From NCBI GenBank assembly GCA_973895155.1, contig OZ316892.1:17794001-17858000 (forward strand): DNA of 64,000 nucleotides, read 5' to 3'. The number at the start of each line of letters is the position of its first letter. Position 1 is the first letter of the stretch. Below the pieces are notes generated by a model. The model worked only from the letters and a program-made list of their open reading frames with translations, was not told where the DNA came from and ran no database searches. Below, in pieces: positions 13,401-23,512 of this stretch. Source of the stretch: Marsupella aquatica (taxonomy: Eukaryota > Marchantiophyta). Position numbers and translations under genes: made by a program.

Positions 13401-15736
13401 ATTAACACGGATTTGTTCTTATATACTAAATACGACAACTACTTGACCTGCAGATTGGCGCAATTTGATTTCTGGTACGGTCATCTACTGATAGACGCAT
13501 TTGTTATTGGCCGTAGATTCGAAACGGTATACCAGATAATACTAAAAGCAGCACGCTTACCATTGATGCTGGCTCGGGATCATAGTGAAAAGGTTGAGGA
13601 TTCGGTTTTGGAGTACTCGGATCCGTGATCTCTTCCTTCTCCCAGGGATGCGCATTTTCCCGAAACACATACTTCTCTCGCATTGCCAAGCACTCTTGCA
13701 TCAGCAAACAAACTTCCTCCTCCTCTTGAGAGGGAGCCTCTGGGAAAAACACGAGACACAACGATAGCTCAGGGTTCTGACCAACCTCGTTCCAATATTA
13801 ATATACACCCCAACTTATTCCACAAAATCGTAGAGCATGTGTCCCACTAAAAGAAAACTATAACAATTTCAAAGCATCTGTATTCGAGGATCTGGATAAA
13901 CCCAGTGTTAAACAAATTTGATACTTCATCCCTTTCTTTCGGAAAACGATCCTTGCGAGCCTATTCCATACTTTACAGAGCGAGCAGATTTCAATTGAAC
14001 CAAAACAGCTCACAAGTTGATTGCTGGCAAAGAATACCGCCCAAGTGTGTTGATATGAGTACTATGCCATTGACAGTGAATCTCGTGAGCTATCGTTACT
14101 ATCTCAGAGAGCAACCTGATAGAGACTTTCTATTGCTATGCATCTCAAGACCCTTTGAAACAACTTCTATTAATGCCGATCATTATCGATCAGGGATCAT
14201 AGTTCTTCTGGGAGAAATCCCTCACCTAGAGGTGTCACATTCAAGCGAACGAATGTTTCTTGCTCAGGCTCTTTCCGCAAAATATCTGCAGCAACCGGAT
14301 CGGGTGCATGAATTCCATGCAGCTCCCCAGGTATACTATGAGATCGAATCATAGTGGCCGCAGTCTTCTCGCCACCTCGATCAGAAGCAGGAGATTTCGG
14401 TTTCACAGGTTCCTCCTACTTTCCAAGCACAAGAGCAATTAGACACCACCCGATTAGCCAAGTCTATTGCAACAATTCCTCATAATCTGAGCTCAACAAA
14501 TGTGTGCCATTTTATTACCCTGTAAATTACACCACTAGGAGGATTCAATATCAATGCCTTCGGCATTTCCTACCAATTCACCCTCAGGGATTTCATCCGC
14601 TGGCGCAATCTGCCCTGAGTCACCTTCCTCATCGGCCATTAAAAAGCCTTGATCGTCTTCGTTCAGCAGAACATGGTCTTCCTCATCTGATCCTTCCAAA
14701 TTCTCAAAGACCCCACCTCCCACAGGGGACCTCGGCGACGATGGTCGAATGACGGGCAGAGGGCGTTGTACAGTCCCAGAAGCCCCACCGTTGCGGTTGA
14801 CGGCAGCCTCCTTACCTGCTTTGATCATGACAGAAAGAATCAAAAACTCCCAGCCAGATGGTGAGTGTCCTCACTAAACATTGCAGATACAAATCCACGA
14901 GAATCTAGGTGCAGTCAAGATCCGAGGATTGGATCATACAGACTCTCCGCGACTAAAGAGAGCTCACGTTAATAAAATTCACAATAGAATCCTTTCGTCT
15001 CTGCTTTATTTTGAAGGCTACACCTATTCCCTTCCGACAGTAAGCTACGACTCTGAATCAAAACCACTCAGCAATTTTAATGAACGTTAATTCTGACATC
15101 ATCAGCACTAAGGCAAATAAACCCAACGAAAGAAATTCACTGAGATATTGTCTTTACAAGCCCATAAATAGAATTCTAAGACACAGAGGGCCGGAGGTTG
15201 TATCACAGAAGCAGAAAGGAGCTTCCCTGCACTGGCACACAACCCACTCAATTTCCTCTCCTCTGTAACTGAAGAAGAGTACATTCTCAAATGGTAAACC
15301 AGAGGACTGACTAAACCCTACCTTCCCGGCGAGTCTGAACCCTAGGAAGCCCTGCAGGAATGGCACTCATCCCCGCGAAAGATGAATGTGAGTCCTGCAT
15401 CTGAAGAGATGATGGCGAGCTCGATTTATGATCCGCTTTACCATTTTCAATTCCATTAGCAAAGGAGGACATTTCCGGAAGAGAGTCCGAACTTGCAATT
15501 TCTTTATCCTTACTACTGGTCTTTTCTGGAAGATGATGACGCTGCCGGTGCCTCCCTCTGCTTCTATGCTTCCGGGTCTCCAAGCCCATCCCCTGTGAGT
15601 CCAGCTTCGCGAGGATGTCGTCCATGGCCCTGTTGTGCAAATAAAATGCCGTACCGGCAGCAACAGTCGCCCCGAGCAATGCAGCCAAGCATACTTTGAT
15701 CCATTGTGCTTTGCTGCCGCTACTGGACGAGTCCAT
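7440..15736 (-). CDS. AMPD: AMP deaminase, plant type (19 exons, 884 aa)
   Basis: Hydrolyses AMP to IMP and ammonia in purine nucleotide metabolism; the plant enzyme is known from Arabidopsis FAC1, essential in embryos. Exons (high to low): 15736-15322, 14815-14574, 14415-14226, 13739-13561, 13237-13186, 13063-12936, 12447-12268, 12039-11972, 11691-11549, 10673-10612, 10356-10243, 10043-9903, 9540-9388, 9126-9073, 8854-8744, 8505-8332, 7976-7896, 7763-7665, 7508-7440. Phases agree throughout. Seen: an N-terminal hydrophobic segment (residues about 12-32, probable membrane anchor), an acidic/serine-rich linker, the '[12 protein letters not shown]' region, metal-binding 'DTHVHH' (His436, His438), 'RPHSGE' (about 702-707), '[13 protein letters not shown]', and 'SLSTDDP' (Asp781/782) near the C-terminus. 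All expected catalytic motifs are present and no break was seen. Length is slightly above Arabidopsis. The intron between exons 15 and 16 has a GC donor. The start is the first ATG, directly before the anchor. Confidence 0.95.
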
Positions 15737-17000
15737 TCCCTCTCGTCTCCTCTCCTCCCCTCTTTTGCTAAAACTATCGGCTCCAAATCACTCGGTCAAT
15801 CCTGCCTCTACTGAATCCTGAAAACTCCACAATCCTCCCCTTACGAATTCTACAATAATTTACACTGACAATTCCCTCCAACCTCTTCCAGTCCGCTCCC
15901 CTCCCTCCCGTCCACTGCAATCAATCCATACCGTACCAATCCATGCATAGCGTCCTTCAGTTACCTCCTCCTCATCCATCCGTCATTAGAGCGCTCCAAT
16001 TCTCCGCTTCCGCTCTCCTCCATCGACAGTCACACCCTCCTCCCCCTCCTCCTCCTGCTGTCAAAAACTACATTCAATCAGTCCTATCCTCCCTCTCCGT
16101 CAATTGCGCAGTCCAATCCGCGGACACCTCCAACAATGCTCTTCGCTTGCGGCCTCCGCTTCACATTACGCTGCCAAATTTGCTTCGACTGCTTCCCGGG
16201 CCGGATGAATTGTTCGAATCATCCTCAACACCAATCGCTTCCGCAACAGCAGCAGCATCAGCATCATTCTTTCTCCGCATCAAAATCATATGGGACCACA
16301 ATCGTCCGCCCGCTGCAGCTTCTGGAGAACGGGACGACGCACGCAGAGAAAATTTCAAATGAAGGCGAATGTCCAGTGAGCGGAAGAGCGGAGCGGAGCC
16401 GAATCATTTATACTCTCTCTTCTGTGGAAAGCGGAATCAATTTAGGCCGAGGACGAATCATACCGTCATCCCCACCACCACGTACGGTCCATCCGTATCC
16501 GCATGGATGGACGGATATACGTACGTTACGGTAGGAGTATCGTATTCTGTGCCACTCTATGTTTTCCCCCCTCGAACAGGTGAACGGAATGAATTACTGC
16601 AAGGTGTTTACTACCGCGAACAGGTGAAAAGAATGAATTACTGCAAGGTGTACTACGGTAGTGCCATCCTCGTTCTCGCACTATTTATTCTAAATGTAAA
16701 TTATCTCTTTTTCCAAATCATTTTTGTCTTGAACGGAAATGGGAAAGAAATACAATGTAAATTATCTCTTGTTCCAAAAAAGAACTGACACAAAGCCATC
16801 AAATGGACGGTTATACGTACGTTACAGTCGGAGTACCGTATACTTTACCACTATTTTTTTCCACTCGAACAAAGGAAGTACTGCAAAGTGTACTGGTTCG
16901 CGTACTGTTTGTTCGAAATTTTAATTATTTCTTAGTCCAAGAAAGAAATGACACCAAGCCATCAAAATGTTTATTTATTATGCCAACCTGATACCACTGT
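15737..17000. other. Upstream region of AMP deaminase with diverged repeats
   Basis: Pyrimidine-rich on the plus strand from about 15790 to 16130, as expected for a purine-rich 5' leader/promoter of the minus-strand gene. Two diverged copies of a segment with 'atacgtacgttac' occur about 300 bases apart (about 16500-16620 and 16800-16910), and a 38-base unit with 'gaatgaattactgcaaggtg' is tandemly doubled near 16580-16650. Plus-strand open frames here look like by-products of base composition. Confidence 0.45.
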
Positions 17001-17082
17001 GGTAACAACGTGCTAGGCTTGGAGGTGGCGGAACCTACTTTAGTAGAGGGTGAGGGTGGGTGGGGTGGGGTCGAGAGAACTA

Positions 17083-17100
17083 CCCCCCCCCCCCCCCCCC
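17083..17100. repeat. Poly-C tract (18 C)
   Basis: An uninterrupted run of 18 C, preceded by G-rich DNA (tgagggtgggtggggtgggg). It is a mononucleotide microsatellite, and its exact length may be a sequencing uncertainty. Confidence 0.9.
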
Positions 17101-17194
17101 TGGTGCATTATTGTTCCAACTCACACAAAGTGCATGGTTGGACAGAGGGTACATGGGATGATTGTATGATTCTAAATGTATGTTGTAGTAGCAA

Positions 17195-17465
17195 GGCATC
17201 TAACTTTGAGGGTGTTTTCACACGAGTTCCATTGTGACCAAAGACCACTTTGGTCACAAGAACTATCCTAACTCTGAGGGTGAATTTACACCAGGTCGTG
17301 ACCAAAGAATGGTTTGGTAACAACAACGATCTCAACTTTGAGGGTGTCTATGCACCAGGTCCATAACCAAAGAATGGTTAGCTGTAGTCACAAGAACGAC
17401 CTTTAACTCTAAGAGAGTCTTTGCACCAGTTCCATGGACAAAGAACACTTTGGTCACAAAACGAC
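17195..17465. repeat. Diverged tandem repeat, about 67-base unit, four copies
   Basis: Four successive units starting near 17200, 17268, 17331 and 17402. Each has 'aactctgagggtg'-like, 'caccaggtcc'-like and 'gaccaaagaa...tttggtcacaa'-like blocks in the same order. Divergence is clear, so the array is old. Confidence 0.75.
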
Positions 17466-19100
17466 TGATTGAATCTTCCTCACTCCCTCGGCTAGAATGT
17501 ATACCATCCTGCCCTGTATTTGTCTTGTACATGTGGATGTAGTAGTAATATTCTCAACTACCTTACCCTAGGATACAGGTTTGTGTTTGGTCATCCCACC
17601 ACTAGTGACTAGGTTCAATCAATGAAGGAGGGGTCACTTGACCAGACATGTTCCCAGAGCAATCCAGAGGTCCCCCAAAGCAAAGCACTAGCAAAGAATC
17701 AATGGTTAAGGAGCTGTGTCAAAATATCAAGCATCCTAAAATTATGAGCTTGAAACTAGGTTGTCGTTTGGTTTTTAAGTTTATTAAACATAAGGACATG
17801 AAAAACAGATTACATGACCCGCGTACGATGACCAAAAGTAACATTTGGGGATCTACTTGAAATCAGGTAGGGTGGGTAATGTTGGGTCCCAAGAGTTGTC
17901 CTCTATTTGGTAAAGTGAACCTTGCCAACAACCACAAATTAATGGTGAAGATTGAGAGATGCAAGAAGAAAAGCAATGTGCTACCTCTGTTTGTTTTTGC
18001 AAAGACAATGTGAGACATTTTCCTTTGCTCAAGCGTACTCATATCAACCACATCGCTGACCAAGGGGGTTGGTCACACATCAGTGAAAAAATTGAAACCC
18101 TTCTCTCTCCCTCAGTAGTTTTCACCAACCTTACACTAACCTTGACTAGACAGTTACCCTCAAATACATCTTGAGAAATTGGGCTCCCCATGCTTGACTT
18201 CTCTTCATCTTAAACTTGTTCAATCAATAAAATTGCAGGGATGAAAACAGGGTGAGCCCACCATGTATGAGGGTCACTCAATGTTTGAGCATTGAAGCAC
18301 TTGTATACACCTTCCTGGGAATAGAACCAGGCTACGAGTACATGAAATTCGAGAGCATGTGTAGTTGATTCTAGTATTCATTTGTGAAGGTCCATTGCTT
18401 GAAGACATGGCAACACAAACATAGGAGAGATTTGAAAGTGCTATGGTGGTTCCTGACATTAAGATACTAATGTTAATCAAGAGTATATTCTGTAAATAAT
18501 TTCCTTTTGGATTCTAAACAACCTGTTTTACTTCATCAAAGGTGTAAATTCTAGAATAGTCTGTGTTTGTGGGTTTTAAACACATAATAGCATCATAAGA
18601 ATTTGGTCAAATAAAATACCTATTTTAGATCAATGTGGTGCTGATGGATTTTGGTAATTGACCCCCATGAACTTGCTCATAACCCATTGCAGTATGCTCT
18701 CCCGCTCATTCTGAAATGGACAAAATGAGATTGACGGTTTTTTGTAAACCTGCATCAGTGCAGTATTTCCCATTGCTCATTTTTGTGAAAGTAATGATAT
18801 AACCTCAATATTGGTACATACCTGAGAGCTGGCTTATAGCCTCCAAATGTCTTTCATAAACCAACCACCCTATCCTCTATGTAATAAGTGGAATGGTGTG
18901 ATTCTTCCCAACTTCCTATATGCCTGCCTAGTGCTGTTCTATCAGGTCTAGTAGGTTGACTTCCCTCAAGGCTCAACTACAGTACCTTTTTGGCTCAATC
19001 TTTGCATTTCAAAATAGAGATGCTTTTCCTTCTAACTTATCATGTACTTTTTAGGAAAATGAAGGATGGGAATAACACATGTGCATTCAAAGCATGTCGG
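17466..19100. other. Intergenic, no gene recognised
   Basis: Mixed DNA with short frames only (up to about 70 codons) and no motif, splice pattern or RNA gene recognised. 17530-17560 has 'gtggatgtagtagtaatatt', which resembles part of the SINE-like sequence at 36060, so an old SINE relic is possible. Confidence 0.3.
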
Positions 19101-19127
19101 TAAGTTTTCCACACTACAAGGTATGTA

Positions 19128-19512
19128 TTGGCACACTTTGCAAACCTCACTAAACTGATGTTTTGCCCTTGTAAACTCTGAACTTGGTGATGTGTGTATT
19201 TTGCATATGACCATTTGGACTATGCAAAAATGTGCTCTAGAAGTGTGTTTTTTGGTCAATTGCCCGTCTACCTTACGCAGGATCATAGGATAAGTGTGAA
19301 AGAAAAACTTGCACAAGTGTGAAAGCACTAAGCTCTCAGCATTTTCATTTGACACCCTTTTGAAACAGTGAGTTTCACAAGCTTGCTATGTGTGGAGCAT
19401 CACAAGTTGCAAAGTGGATTTACATGAAACGACGTGAAGCACATCGTCTCACAATTTTGCAAAGTTCAGAGTTTACAAGAGCAAATACACCTCTCTAGCA
19501 AGGTTTGCAAGT
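19128..19512. repeat. Inverted repeat (arms about 55 bases, loop about 270)
   Basis: The left arm (about 19128-19190, containing cttgtaaactctgaactt) is the reverse complement of the right arm (about 19452-19512, containing gttcagagtttacaag), extending to 'ggtttgcaa' at the outer end with mismatches. It is probably a small nonautonomous element or foldback relic. Confidence 0.6.
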
Positions 19513-20008
19513 ACTATTGGTGTAATAAAACAGGTATCAATAAAAATATAATTATGATGTAAAGATCAATTCATAAATTCATGTTCCATTCTCAGAGTTT
19601 TGCCAAAGCCCGGTCTCTCCTCCCTAGGTACCTAATTAAGTTATCCTATGTGCTTCTATTTCTTTCTTTGAGCCGGTTTAGCCTGCTGGTAATGGTGGCC
19701 ACTTGTACCCATGAGGTGGTGAGTCAAGTCCCAGCCTTGGCAAGACTGGTACCTCAATTGTGCCCTCAACCCTTCATGAACGAGGTTCAGTCCCCACCCC
19801 CGTCACTGCCACCCCTGCCCCCTCATGGATGGGCTACCCTGCCAATCCCCAAGCTTCGAGCATCAAGGCTGTGCTAGGGCAAACAAGATAGGAAGTCTAG
19901 TCTAGGTGAGTCTTAGGTGCTCAACTTGTGTGGCAATTTTCCCAGTCCTGCCGTTACTTTTTCATTAAACTCCAGGCCACTCACACTGAAACCCTCTGTT
20001 TACAAAAC

Positions 20009-20339
20009 TATTAAGGATTGCTCTTAGTCTTGTGACTCGTATTACGATACTTAGGCTAACCACAATTAGGGTCTTAGTTGAGGTTAGGTTAGTCGTGTGT
20101 GACCTTGTATATACCAGGGCTAGTGTAAGTTGCTGGTGTGTGATGCTTACTCATTGTAACAGAGCAACTTGAGGAAGAGGGAGAGCATGTGTGTTCGTCT
20201 ACTCTTGAAATAAAGCTTGAGTGTTCGTGTGGACGTAGCCTTGGAGAAGAGGTGAACCACGTATGGATTGTGTCGACTACGTGAGTATGGTATGAGTCAC
20301 GGGTTGTATGGTCATTGCGATTGACGTCTTAGTTCAACA
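20009..20339 (+). repeat. Candidate solo LTR related to the nearby copia family
   Basis: Shares ordered blocks with the intact copia LTR: 'gtgtgttcg', 'gtggacgtagcc', 'ggtgaaccacgtat', 'tgtgtcgacta', and the terminus 'caaca'. The end at 20339 is clear. The start at 20009 is inferred from a possible AAAAC target duplication (20004-20008 and 20340-20344), but the first bases are TATTA rather than the usual TG, so the start is uncertain. No primer site or gag follows, which suggests a recombined solo LTR of a sister family. Confidence 0.45.
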
Positions 20340-20828
20340 AAAACAACTTTCATATTGACTATGAAGAAGCTTGGCCACTCTTCAAATTTGTAAGACATAT
20401 AGCTGACTGTGTCAACCTCAAAGATAAAGACTCCACATTCACTATTCCAAATCCCCACTCCCATAATTCATAAAAACAAGTTTTTATTAGGTTAAGCCCC
20501 AAACTGAGAGTTCTTACAGACCTAACCCCCAAACTATGTTTATTACTATACTGACCCCCAAGTAGTATATGAGGCTAGTAACCAGTATTCCTGCTCATGA
20601 GAGCACCTGATTGGTCTACTAGCTGGTTAGCTTAACCCATCCCATTCCCCCTTGGTCCCCTTCTCGTGCACTGCCCATGAACACTTGCCCAATGCCTCCC
20701 AAACGTGTCATCCTGCTGGCTCATCTTTCTTTCAAATAACATCGAGAAAGTGAGATGCTGCTGTCCGGGGACACTGAAATCACACTACGCATGCATACCT
20801 CAATTGATTGTTGGGGCTTCAGGCTGTG

Positions 20829-21321
20829 TGTTGGGTATTTACTCTTACGTCTAGGTTAGGTATGACGTGGTTGGTACAACAACGTGGGTTGGTACAACTA
20901 CGTGGTTAGGTACAACTACGTGATTAGGTACAACTATGTGGTTAGGTACAACTACGTGATTAGGTACAACTATGTGGTTAGGTACAACTACGTGATTAGG
21001 TACAACTATGTGGTTAGGTACAACTATGTGGTTAGGTACAACTATGTGGTTAGGTACAACTAAGTTGCACACTATATCATAAGAGGCATGTGTGCTTGGA
21101 GAGGTAGAACCAAGGCTCATTGTTATGGAGCCACTTGAGAGATAGGGAGAGCTTACACTGTGGAGACTCGGTATAGCCGACGGGCTTAGAGTTCAGTAAA
21201 GCTCTCTTGTGTGTTCCCGTGGACGTAGCCTCAAGGAGGTGAACCACGTATCTCTTGTGTCGACTATTGTGCGTTGGATGGTTCATGGGCTTGCCGTTGC
21301 GATCGTCATCTATGCTCAACA
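20829..21321 (+). repeat. 5' LTR of the copia element
   Basis: Bounded by TGTTG...CAACA. It has an internal array of about eleven 18-base units of the type 'cgtgattaggtacaacta' from about 20868 to 21064. Its 3' part holds the 'gtggacgtagcc' and 'gtgaaccacgtat' blocks shared with the candidate solo LTR at 20009-20339. Expected to carry the element's promoter, although no convincing TATA box was pinned down. Confidence 0.95.
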
Positions 21322-21323
21322 AT

Positions 21324-21335
21324 TGGTATCAGAGC
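21324..21335 (+). promoter_or_regulatory. Primer-binding site (initiator tRNA-Met)
   Basis: TGGTATCAGAGC lies two bases after the 5' LTR end, the standard minus-strand DNA primer site of plant copia elements. Confidence 0.9.
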
Positions 21336-22477
21336 ATGCTTGGGAGGTGACGTGTGTTCGTGACGGGATTTCATGACGGTTTTTCCAGCGTTGAGTGTTG
21401 GTGGATTTTCTAGAGTTCCATCGCATGGAACTTGGAGTTTATGGGCTCAACGGATAGATCAGGGCAAGAGCTTTCTAACGGTGTGAAGAAATCGTTGAAC
21501 GGAGCTCGTGGTGCAGAGAGATCTAAGTTTTCGTCGTTCTGGATTTTGTGAAGAAAGTTGGCAATCGACTCGGAGGGAGAAGCGTCAAGTGTTTTGACTC
21601 AACGGAGAGATTGAGGCAAGACGATTGTTTTTGAGTCCGGGATTGGCTCTTTGATGCAAAGAGGAAGGCTAAGCAAAATCAATTACCTTGTTGGACTTGG
21701 TGACGACACCAAGTGCAATTGATCAACATTCGTTGTTGACAAGGTACCATTTTTTTCTCTTTGAAAAACTGATTCGAAATTGGCTATGGCAATTGAGAGA
21801 AATCTGTCATCTTTACCAATTTTTTTCTCCCTCGTTCTTTCCTCGTTTTGGGTGCTTCTTATATCGATCTTCATCGCCTCGGAGTCTAGTTTCCAAATCT
21901 GAAATCGGATCTTGATTTAGTCAAAACCCGAGTGAGATATCTTGCGTTTGGTGTCGAGGGGTACATTCTGCCGTGTGTATTTTCTGCGCGCGCGACCAGA
22001 TTTCGACGACGAAGGGTGGTAGGGGGTTTTGGGGGTTCGAGGACACATGTCAGCCCCTCGATTGTTCTTCCAAAATTCCCACAGGGCCTGTACAAGGGTC
22101 ATAGAATATTCCAAAAAAACCATAGAGCTATTTTTTTGACCGTCCGACAAAGATTTCATCCGCCGAACGGTAACTTTTTTGGTTATTTTTCGGCGAGGTC
22201 GTAGCCATTGAAGTTGGCAATGCAGCGCACCAATCACATCGCAATTCCGACAACGGGTTGTACTTGGTATTTCGGTTATTCCCTGAGGTGGTCAAAATGG
22301 GGGAGTTTCCCAAGGTTTTACCCACCTCGACCGAAATTTGAATAACTTTTTCGTCAAATTTCGATTTTGATTTCGGTTTTCAGTATTGGACTCCTAGCTT
22401 TGTGGGCTACGCGGCGGTGTTGAGTTTCGAGTTTTTTGAGAAGTTGTGAAAAACAACATTTTTTGTGACTTTCTCAT
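21336..22477 (+). other. Untranslated leader of the copia element
   Basis: About 1.1 kb between primer site and gag ATG. Open frames here are short and lack motifs. Presumed to hold packaging and dimerisation signals, which cannot be recognised by eye. Confidence 0.6.
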
Positions 22478-23512
22478 ATGAGTGATTCGGAGGAGTTTTT
22501 CGAAGACGTGGAACTTGAAGCACGAGGGTCACCGCGGAGGTTTCAGGGGCAGAGAGAGGAGCAGGAGGAAGAGCACGTGACACCGATACCATCACCGGTG
22601 CGGCGTGTGGTGGAGGAAGCAGTACTACTACCGGAGCTCACGGTAAAGAAGAAGATGGGGACTTTCAAGCTTGGGGGACCCAAGTATGAAGTGACAAAGT
22701 ATGATGGGCGCTCTGACTACTTGCTATGGGAGAAGCAGGTGAAGGGAGTGCTTTATGCGTCAGGGATGGGCCAACTGCTGAGCCCTCGTGAAGACGATGT
22801 TGATGAGAAACAATGGGACCGCATGCAGGAGCAGGGAGTGTGGTGTGTTACACTCTATCTCATGCCTCCCATCATCAAGCAGTTGGGTGCACATAAGGAT
22901 TGCATGTCCTTATTTGCGGAATTGCAGAGCAAGTATCACCGCAAGGAGTTGTCGAACCGGCTCTACACTTCCTACAAACTGATGAGTTTCAGGATGAAAG
23001 AATCTGGTACGAAGTTGCAAGACCATGTGGATGCTTTCAACGACATGGTCGTTGACTTGGAAAACCTTGGGGAGACTTTGAATGATGAGACGAAGGCTCT
23101 GCAGCTTCTTAGTTCATTGCCTCCATCTTACCAGTCCCTATCACGAGTGTTGTTGCATCGTGATAGGGATACCATTTCATACAATGACGTGGTAAGTTCT
23201 CTGCTTAGTGATGATCTTCAGCAGAAGATGCACATCACGTCACAGCCTTCATCATCTGGTGCTGCCCTCAATGTTAACCGTGGGAGGAGTATGCAGCGAC
23301 CAACTGGGGACCGTAGAACCCAGTTTAGATCTAAATCCAGATCTAAGTCCAAGGGTAAATCCCCTCAGAGGAGGCAGGTGACATGTTGGAAGTGCAACCA
23401 AGTTGGACACTTCAAGCGAGACTGTAAGGGAAAGGCAGCGGAAACTTCATCGGCAAATGTGGCTAGGGCTGATGGAGAAGCTGATTTACTCAATGATGAG
23501 TATGTTTTATGA
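22478..23512 (+). CDS. gag: Copia gag polyprotein part (344 aa)
   Basis: Forms the virus-like particle of the retrotransposon. Starts at an ATG. It has an acidic N-terminus, the gag core of the copia/UBN2 type around residues 65-260 (including 'LQLLSSLPPSYQSL'), a basic serine/arginine stretch, and one CCHC zinc knuckle (CWKCNQVGHFKRDC, about residues 306-319) that binds RNA. It ends at TGA 23510-23512, after which the same reading frame continues directly into pol. In most plant copia elements gag and pol are one ORF, so this stop is unusual: either a recent inactivating change or a recoding site. Confidence 0.95.
   Translation: MSDSEEFFEDVELEARGSPRRFQGQREEQEEEHVTPIPSPVRRVVEEAVLLPELTVKKKMGTFKLGGPKYEVTKYDGRSDYLLWEKQVKGVLYASGMGQLLSPREDDVDEKQWDRMQEQGVWCVTLYLMPPIIKQLGAHKDCMSLFAELQSKYHRKELSNRLYTSYKLMSFRMKESGTKLQDHVDAFNDMVVDLENLGETLNDETKALQLLSSLPPSYQSLSRVLLHRDRDTISYNDVVSSLLSDDLQQKMHITSQPSSSGAALNVNRGRSMQRPTGDRRTQFRSKSRSKSKGKSPQRRQVTCWKCNQVGHFKRDCKGKAAETSSANVARADGEADLLNDEYVL

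Noticed and set aside
15943-16534. Plus-strand proline/serine-rich frames upstream of AMP deaminase
   Set aside because: They sit in pyrimidine-rich leader/promoter DNA of the opposite gene, overlap in several frames and show no motif or splice context.
20851-21120. Minus-strand 89-codon frame of repeated VVPNHI, also at 26999-27268
   Set aside because: It is the antisense reading of the 18-base array inside the copia LTRs; the unit length is a multiple of three, so it stays open.
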